64,000 bases of DNA from Anastatus disparis (Eukaryota; Arthropoda; Insecta; Hymenoptera; Eupelmidae): NCBI GenBank assembly GCA_017163975.1, contig JAFFSR010000299.1, forward strand, positions 297,501 through 361,500, written 5' to 3'. The translations under genes were made by a program, and so were the position numbers. The notes below the pieces were generated by a model. The model was given only the letters and a program-made list of their open reading frames with translations, was not told the DNA's origin and searched no databases. Position 1 is the first letter of the stretch. The number at the start of each line of letters is the position of its first letter. Shown one piece after another: positions 58,790 to 64,000 of this stretch.

Positions 58790-59905
58790 AATTTGTTTAT
58801 TGCATTTGGGTCTCGGATTTTCTTCTAACATTGGGATATTTTTTCTTAGATAAAATTATAAGAAAAGTGGCATCCATGCGGTCTAAAGCTCAATTTTTTC
58901 AAAGTTATGAGTAGTTTTGTCTAAATTTTAAGACATTTTTTAAAAAATCGCCTCTGTTTTATAATTGTACAGTTTTCGAATTACCGTTTTTATTAATTGC
59001 GTAGCAAAGTTGGAACTAAAACCTTTCGATTAGAAAAAAAATATGTCCATAAAGCTCAAGCTGTTCAAAAGCGATAAGAGAATAAAAATAGTACAAATAT
59101 TTTGCTAAAAATGTCCATAGGAAATAAATGCTGAATCTCAGTCTGAATTTCATCTTAATTTTCATCCCTTTATAATTTTTGAACAACTTGAGCTTTTCGA
59201 ACGCCTTTTTTTAATCAAAAGGTTGTAATTTCTACTTGCTGTAAAATGAACACTTTACTAATACTCTGGAATATTTACAATCTTTATACCATTAAAACCT
59301 CAAAATCATAACTTTAATATGATTATTCGGTTATCGTGGTATAAAATACATTATGAAACAGATCTGTAAAGGCTTTTTTTACGAAATTCGTTACAGCCCT
59401 CGCCTTCGGGTACTATTTTATTTTATTGCAAAATTTTAGAAAAAGAAATACATTAGTTTGTAGTAAATATCGTAATCGTTATTGAATTCAATTTTGAAGT
59501 AAATTTATTCATTAGTAACTAAAAATTTCTGGTTCCAGTAATAATAATTTTGTTCATAACCTCAATTATTAAAACCTGAAATTCTCAATAATTAAACTAT
59601 TGATTTACTTGAAAAATCAACTGAATAATTTCCGTAATATATACTACAAGCTAATGTATTTCGTTTCTTAGAACTTTGCAATAAAACAAGAAGATAGTAA
59701 ATATTTCTTGGTATAAGTATAGTGTGCGTTTTACATCACGTTAGTAAAAACCGCATAGAATAAGTAGTTCGAAAACTGTACAACTATTAAGCAGTAGCAA
59801 ATTTTTTTTGTATTTCTTAAAATTTTCACATTTTTTTTATTATTTTATGCAAGAAAAAATATTTCAAAGTTAGAAGAAAATCCGAGATCCAACTGCAATG
59901 CACTC
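58790..59905. mobile_element. ~1.1-kb palindrome interrupted by a MITE
   Basis: TCTCGGATTTTCTTCTAAC (58,811) is mirrored by GTTAGAAGAAAATCCGAGA (59,869), and TTGTACAGTTTTCGAA (58,967) by TTCGAAAACTGTACAA (59,768). The centre is near 59,110-59,190. The right arm holds the degenerate MITE at 59,398. Confidence 0.65.
59398..59742. mobile_element. Degenerate CTACACCTGTACT-family MITE
   Basis: The core AAAGAAATACATTAGTTTGT and its mirrored half are kept. The left terminus is replaced by CCTCGCCTTCGGGTACT, and the right end reads TATAGTGTGCGTTTTACATC. Confidence 0.6.
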
Positions 59906-60024
59906 TTCTTTTTTTTAAATCCATTATATCTGTCTTTTAAAAAAAGAAAAAATAAAGGACATATGTTTTTTCTTTTATCATAAAAATAAAAACTCGAAGA
60001 CATAGAGACAGTTGAAAATTGGTG

Positions 60025-60092
60025 TGACGTCACGAGTACAGGTGAATTCGTGACGTCACGTACATTGGCGCTATATCTATATATATATATAT
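60025..60092. promoter_or_regulatory. Pair of perfect CREs next to (TA)n
   Basis: GTGACGTCACG occurs twice, at 60,025-60,032 and 60,051-60,058 (octamer positions, 26 bp apart, the same helical face within half a turn), followed by a (TA)n TATA-like run at ~60,077-60,092. It lies ~220 bp from the G-alpha exon in its putative intron. An enhancer or alternative promoter is possible; binding is inferred. Confidence 0.4.
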
Positions 60093-60309
60093 CAAAATTG
60101 TATTAACTTATACTGTTTATAAGTTTTGCAATTCATCATATTTTAAAAAACGAAAAAATACTGGTCTTTTATTTTTTCGTATTCTACCTGACGGATATAA
60201 TGCATTTTTTCATGCAAGGTCTCAATTGAAAAATTTACTTACTGACTAATATAAGTATATAAATTATATCAATCGTGAAATTTTGAATAAGAATGTAATT
60301 ATTACTTAC

Positions 60310-60352
60310 TTCATTTGCTTGACAATTGTACTTTTACCGGACTCTCCAGCTC
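60310..60352 (-). CDS. Exon of a Gi/Go-class G-protein alpha subunit (43 bp)
   Basis: The minus strand gives acceptor TTGTTTCTAG, then 43 bases encoding AGESGKSTIVKQM plus split codons, then donor GTAAGTAATA. This is the G1/P-loop (GAGESGKST) that binds the GTP phosphates. The length is exactly that of exon 2 in Gi/Go-type genes, and the end at AA (start of a Lys codon) fits KQMK of Gi/Go rather than KQMR of Gs. The exon looks intact and correctly spliced, so the host gene probably spans part of this window. I did not find exon 1 (to the right) or exon 3 (to the left). Confidence 0.85.
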
Positions 60353-61085
60353 CTAGAAACAATTAAAATCTATTAATTTAAGTTTTTAATAAATTAATAA
60401 GTCCCCGAGCAGAAATAATGTTATATGCCAATTTATGTTTAATGAGGCTAGACTGTGTCCAACTATACCCAGTTATGCTTGCTTTGTCAAATTCGAACAT
60501 TCGGCACAGTTTTGGCACTGTTGAACATAGTCTGGTCGCTGACGACACTAGAATATGAAGTTTTAGGTCTCCTCGGTAACTTGACATTTTTTAGTAGCTT
60601 TTCATGAGTAAAATTAGAATTTCTCAGTTATTGAGCTCAACTAGTCGTCGTTTTTTTGCTATAAACAATTTCATTTTTTATGACGCTATAAGACATTAAC
60701 TATTGAAAATATAGAAACTTATTCAAGAATAAAATTGTTCCCTATTAACATGAAAATCTGCTTAATTTCGAATTTTTATGATATCTTATTCGTAGCTTGA
60801 GATATAGTATTTATAGGATTTTGTTATAAAAAAATATGCTCCACTTACTCTCAATACTTACTATAATCCTAATATAATATCTCCTTACTATAGTCCTTTT
60901 GACGATCTAAAGTTGTACTATGTAATATTCATTTGATCCTGATGAGGGACATAAAAATTAATAAAATGTCCGAAATGTCGATTGATAAACTTGTGTTTTA
61001 ATTATTTAAATCCTGGCAGATGGGCTATTAGTTGCTCTACATAGTATTATTCATAATTGCCTACCATTTGCTTTAAAAAGGAGAT
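60353..61085. other. Upstream intron of the G-alpha gene, nothing else assigned
   Basis: AT-rich. A short ORF on the minus strand at 60,378-60,587 has no recognised motif. No exon-like segment with splice signals was found. Confidence 0.4.
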
Positions 61086-61098
61086 CACTTACTATCCT

Positions 61099-61214
61099 AG
61101 TGGAAATCGGTTTTGCTAATAACTATTAATAATTAAAAATAATTGCTAATAACTGCAAATAACAGTTATTAGCAGTTGTTTGCTGTTATCAGCAAAACTG
61201 ATTTCCACTAGGGT
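61099..61214. mobile_element. Short hairpin MITE (CCTAGTGGAAAT ends)
   Basis: Begins CCTAGTGGAAATCGGTTTTG and ends CAAAACTGATTTCCACTAGG, with AATAACTGC/GCAGTTATT repeats inside; ~116 bp. The most complete member of the family seen at 17,517 and 20,711. Confidence 0.8.
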
Positions 61215-61895
61215 ATTATCGATATATCTCCGGTTCTATTGAACATGAAGCTTCACATGGCTTATTTTGAAAATTATGCATCAAGTAATTAGATTGTAAT
61301 TAAAAAATATTTAAAAAACGAATCAAACTATTATTAAAATTAACAAAAAATTAAAAAATTAAATAAAAAAGACTTTATCCATTTGTTTATATTGATTTTT
61401 TATCTTCCTACACATTGAAAGAAAGCATTGAAAACACACTGAATTTAAAGCTTTACTTGTATATAATTAATATGATTTTAAATTTTTATGATATCTTATT
61501 TATAACTTGAAATATAAAAATGTATATTTTTTTTTTATAGTAGAAGACGCTCGACTCGCGCAAGCGCTTACTATTATTGATATATCTTCAATTCTATTGA
61601 ACTTGATAGAGCTTTACACGGCTCACTTTAAAGCCTATATATTAAATAATGATATTTTATTTACAAAATAAAAAAATTGCTTTTATTATTATTGTGATTG
61701 ACAAAAAGTTGAAAAATTTTACGAAAAATACTTTATGCATTTGTTAATATAGATTTTATATCCGTTTTAATTTACCTCACTCCTAACGTCCCTCGCTTAA
61801 ATTTTCATGTATCAAATTAATATGCATAAGTTAGCCAATTTTAAAATGAAAAAGAATCGCCTCACCATGAATTTAGATATTAAAGTGTCGTACTA
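61215..61895. other. AT-rich interval with a local duplication
   Basis: The phrase GATATATCT..GGTTCTATTGAAC..ACATGGCT near 61,210 recurs in variant form near 61,578 (GATATATCTTCAATTCTATTG). 60,720-60,850 shares TTTTATGATATCTTAT with 61,485. No gene seen. Confidence 0.45.
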
Positions 61896-61896
61896 A

Positions 61897-63746
61897 TAAG
61901 GAGAGTATTTGACCTCCGGGAAACGGATTTGGCTGAAACTGCAGGATGTGATTCTTTGATTAAGAAAAATGGTCCCGTGTTTTTTTCTTTTGTGCTAATA
62001 GGCCCTATGGACAGAGATATGAAGAAATCTCAGTAACTTTTTCATTTTGAGAACTCGACTTCACAACAATTAAAAAGTTTATAATACAAGTTTCTGGAAT
62101 GGTACACACTTGAATAAGGGCTTAATTTACTCGTTTCTTGGAGTACAATATGTAATTAGATTTTGGTATCGATTGAAAAATTGCTCTTCACGGTAAACAA
62201 TTTTATACGTCAAAAATAATACTTTTTTATTATTTTTCTATGTGTGTTTCTTGAGCTATAAAAAAAGGAGCATACTTTCGATCATTCTCAAATTTTCTAA
62301 GCATAATAAATACGGTTAGAATAACAGTTGAAGCCTACCCTGGTACATGTGCCCCTTTTGAGGAAGCTGTTTGACTATTTTTAATGTAAGTGTCATTTTC
62401 ACCTAAAAATTACACTTACATTAAAAATAGTCAAACAGTTTCCTAAAGAGGGGCACATGTACCAAGGTAGGTTTAAACTGTTGCTTTTATCGTATTCATT
62501 ATGCTCAGAAAATTTGAGAATGATCGAAAGTATGCTTCATTTTTTATAGTTCAAGAAACACACAGAAAAATATTTAAAAAGTATCATTTTTGACGTATAA
62601 AATGATGTACCGCGAAGAGCAATTTTCCAATCGATATCAAAATTTAATTATATATTCTACTCCAAGAAACGAGTAATTTAAGCCCTTATTGAAGTGTGTG
62701 CCACTCCAGAAACTTGTATAATAAACTTTTAAATAGTTGTGAAGTCGAGTTCTCAAAATGAAAAATTTACTGAGATTTCCTTATATAGACATTTCTTTAA
62801 AACTATAGAGAAAAGAGCGATTATAAGTACTCAAATAGTTAAACAACTAAAACTTTTACAGAAAAATGTATATGAAATAGAAGAAAGTACGAGTTAAAAG
62901 CTTTAAGGGCATGACAGAGCTCGCTACCTTCTAAAATAATTCATTAATATTTTAATTCCAAGTTCACGAGTAAACGGTGCATTAGATCGAGTTCTTTCAT
63001 TACAGTAAGAAAATTTGTAATACTAAACTTGAGTGCGGACAACTTACAGAATTTACCAAAATATCATACATAAAAAGTTATAAACAATTTTTCGAAATAT
63101 AGTATTTTGAGGTTAGGTTTATCGAACTTGATATCTAATTTCCGTTCCAAGCTTATAAGAAAATAACAAGTCCAAATGATTTATTTTAACAAAAATTATT
63201 GTATTGACATAGCTTCAGTGTGGACAAGTCATTACGATTGTTTAAATTACAAATTTAAAAAGATATCAATAAAATAATAAAAGCAAAAATCGTGCCCAAC
63301 AGCTCCGACATCCCGTTAATTTAAGCCATATTGCATCATAAAAACTTTTGTAGTTTAAAAGTTGCGCCTAATTGAAAATTACTATATATTTAATATTTTT
63401 AGCATGTAACATAAGATCAAATTTATACCCTATTTCATTAGCATATTTTAAACTCCTGTAACTTTTAACCATATGAGATTTTTTAATGCAATAAGGCTTA
63501 AATTAAAGTTTTTAACCTGTACTTTCTTTTATGTTACATACAATTTTCTGTAAGAGTTTAAATTGTTTAGTTATTCAAATTCTTATAAAGACTTCTTTTC
63601 ACTACATTTTTGAAAAAATGTCTATATCTCCGTCTATAGGGCCTATTAGCACAAAATAAAAAACACAAGTCCACTTTCTTCTATCAAAAAATTATATCCT
63701 GCAGTTCCAGCCGAAACCGTTTTCCGGAGGTCAAATACTTTCCTTG
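61897..63746. mobile_element. Large palindromic MITE (AAGGAGAGTATTT family) with nested insertion
   Basis: Ends AAGGAGAGTATTTGACCTCC and the inverse GGAGGTCAAATACTTTCCTT. Arms mirror through ATCCTGCAGTT and CAGTAACTTTTTCATTTTGA, with a centre near 62,395 (ACACTTACATTAAAAATAGT). The right arm holds element X at 62,904. Shares termini with the 660-bp members at 41.1 and 42.8 kb. Confidence 0.75.
62904..63319. mobile_element. TTAA element X, third full copy
   Basis: TTAA at 62,904 and 63,316. Nearly identical to the copy in the BEL integrase (47,185-47,604), including the terminus GGGCATGACAGAGCTCGCTA. It is inserted in the arm of a palindromic MITE. Confidence 0.88.
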
Positions 63747-64000
63747 TGAATTAAATTTTTATTTTTTTTATAAAAAAGAATTAATTAAACTTACAATATG
63801 CATAAAAATTGTTTAAATACAAATCATATCATGATGAATTAGAAATTTTTTTTACCAAATTGCATTTAAATCAATGAAAAAATATGATGGAAATTCATTC
63901 GTTTTAATCACGTGTTTCAATCACGAACAATGAAATAATCGAAAACAGTATTTGACGTTTACTAGGACTAACATGGAGAAAGGAAAGTATTGTTAAAATA
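63747..64000. other. AT-rich end of window, nothing assigned
   Basis: No ORF, palindrome or repeat family recognised. Confidence 0.4.

Overview
The window is AT-rich insect nuclear DNA. A hymenopteran such as an ant is plausible, but I cannot fix the species. Evidence for an insect is a split gene with GT-AG introns, R1-clade, BEL/Pao and Ty3/Gypsy retroelements, tRNA-derived SINEs and very many palindromic TTAA/TA/hAT MITEs. Only one piece of conserved host gene is clear: a 43-bp exon of a Gi/Go-class G-protein alpha subunit at 60,310-60,352 (minus strand). Part of the window is therefore probably intronic to that gene, and most of the rest is nested transposon debris.

1-12,927: a head-to-tail stack of non-LTR retrotransposon pieces, all on the minus strand. 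Copies A and B are nearly identical R1-clade elements (ORF1 Gag with zinc knuckles; ORF2 APE endonuclease plus RT). Element C is a gag-only relative with no ORF2. Fragment D is an internal R1-clade piece joined to the 5' end of C. A/B and B/C are separated by (TAA)n-type microsatellite, including a 1.3-kb TAA/ATAATG expansion. Copy B, element C and the tRNA-SINE at 22.5 kb share a 3'-UTR hairpin with a conserved loop and a compensatory change in the stem. This suggests one RT machinery used by a full LINE, a gag-only LINE and a SINE.

12,938-26,900: a 4.4-kb foldback element with ~330-bp tandem units rich in GGAAGCTT, further palindromes, and two promoter-like islands. The first (20,455-20,710) has three perfect CRE octamers, CACCC boxes, a perfect three-box heat-shock element and a TATA box, and a palindromic transposon interrupts it just after the TATA. 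The second (24.2-24.5 kb) has a GAAnnTTC site, a TATA box, an initiator and a strong splice donor, and precedes a 63-codon ORF at 25,326. Degenerate copies of the TATA segment lie between them.

27,430-44,400: a decayed Nup205 fragment that keeps an intron and carries a hAT MITE with a perfect 8-bp duplication; a LINE endonuclease scrap; a transposase-like pseudogene; and two broken Gypsy elements (B and A, minus strand). Several MITEs follow.

44,431-53,208: a Tc1/mariner-type palindrome (TA duplication) hosting a 7.2-kb BEL/Pao element on the minus strand. Each LTR carries a different TTAA MITE and the integrase carries a third, so the opposite LTR or palindrome arm records the empty site.

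53,700-64,000: a dense field of TTAA MITEs, ~1-kb palindromes, a BTB/POZ pseudogene, a SINE head, a CRE pair and the G-alpha exon. No intact autonomous transposon is visible in the window.
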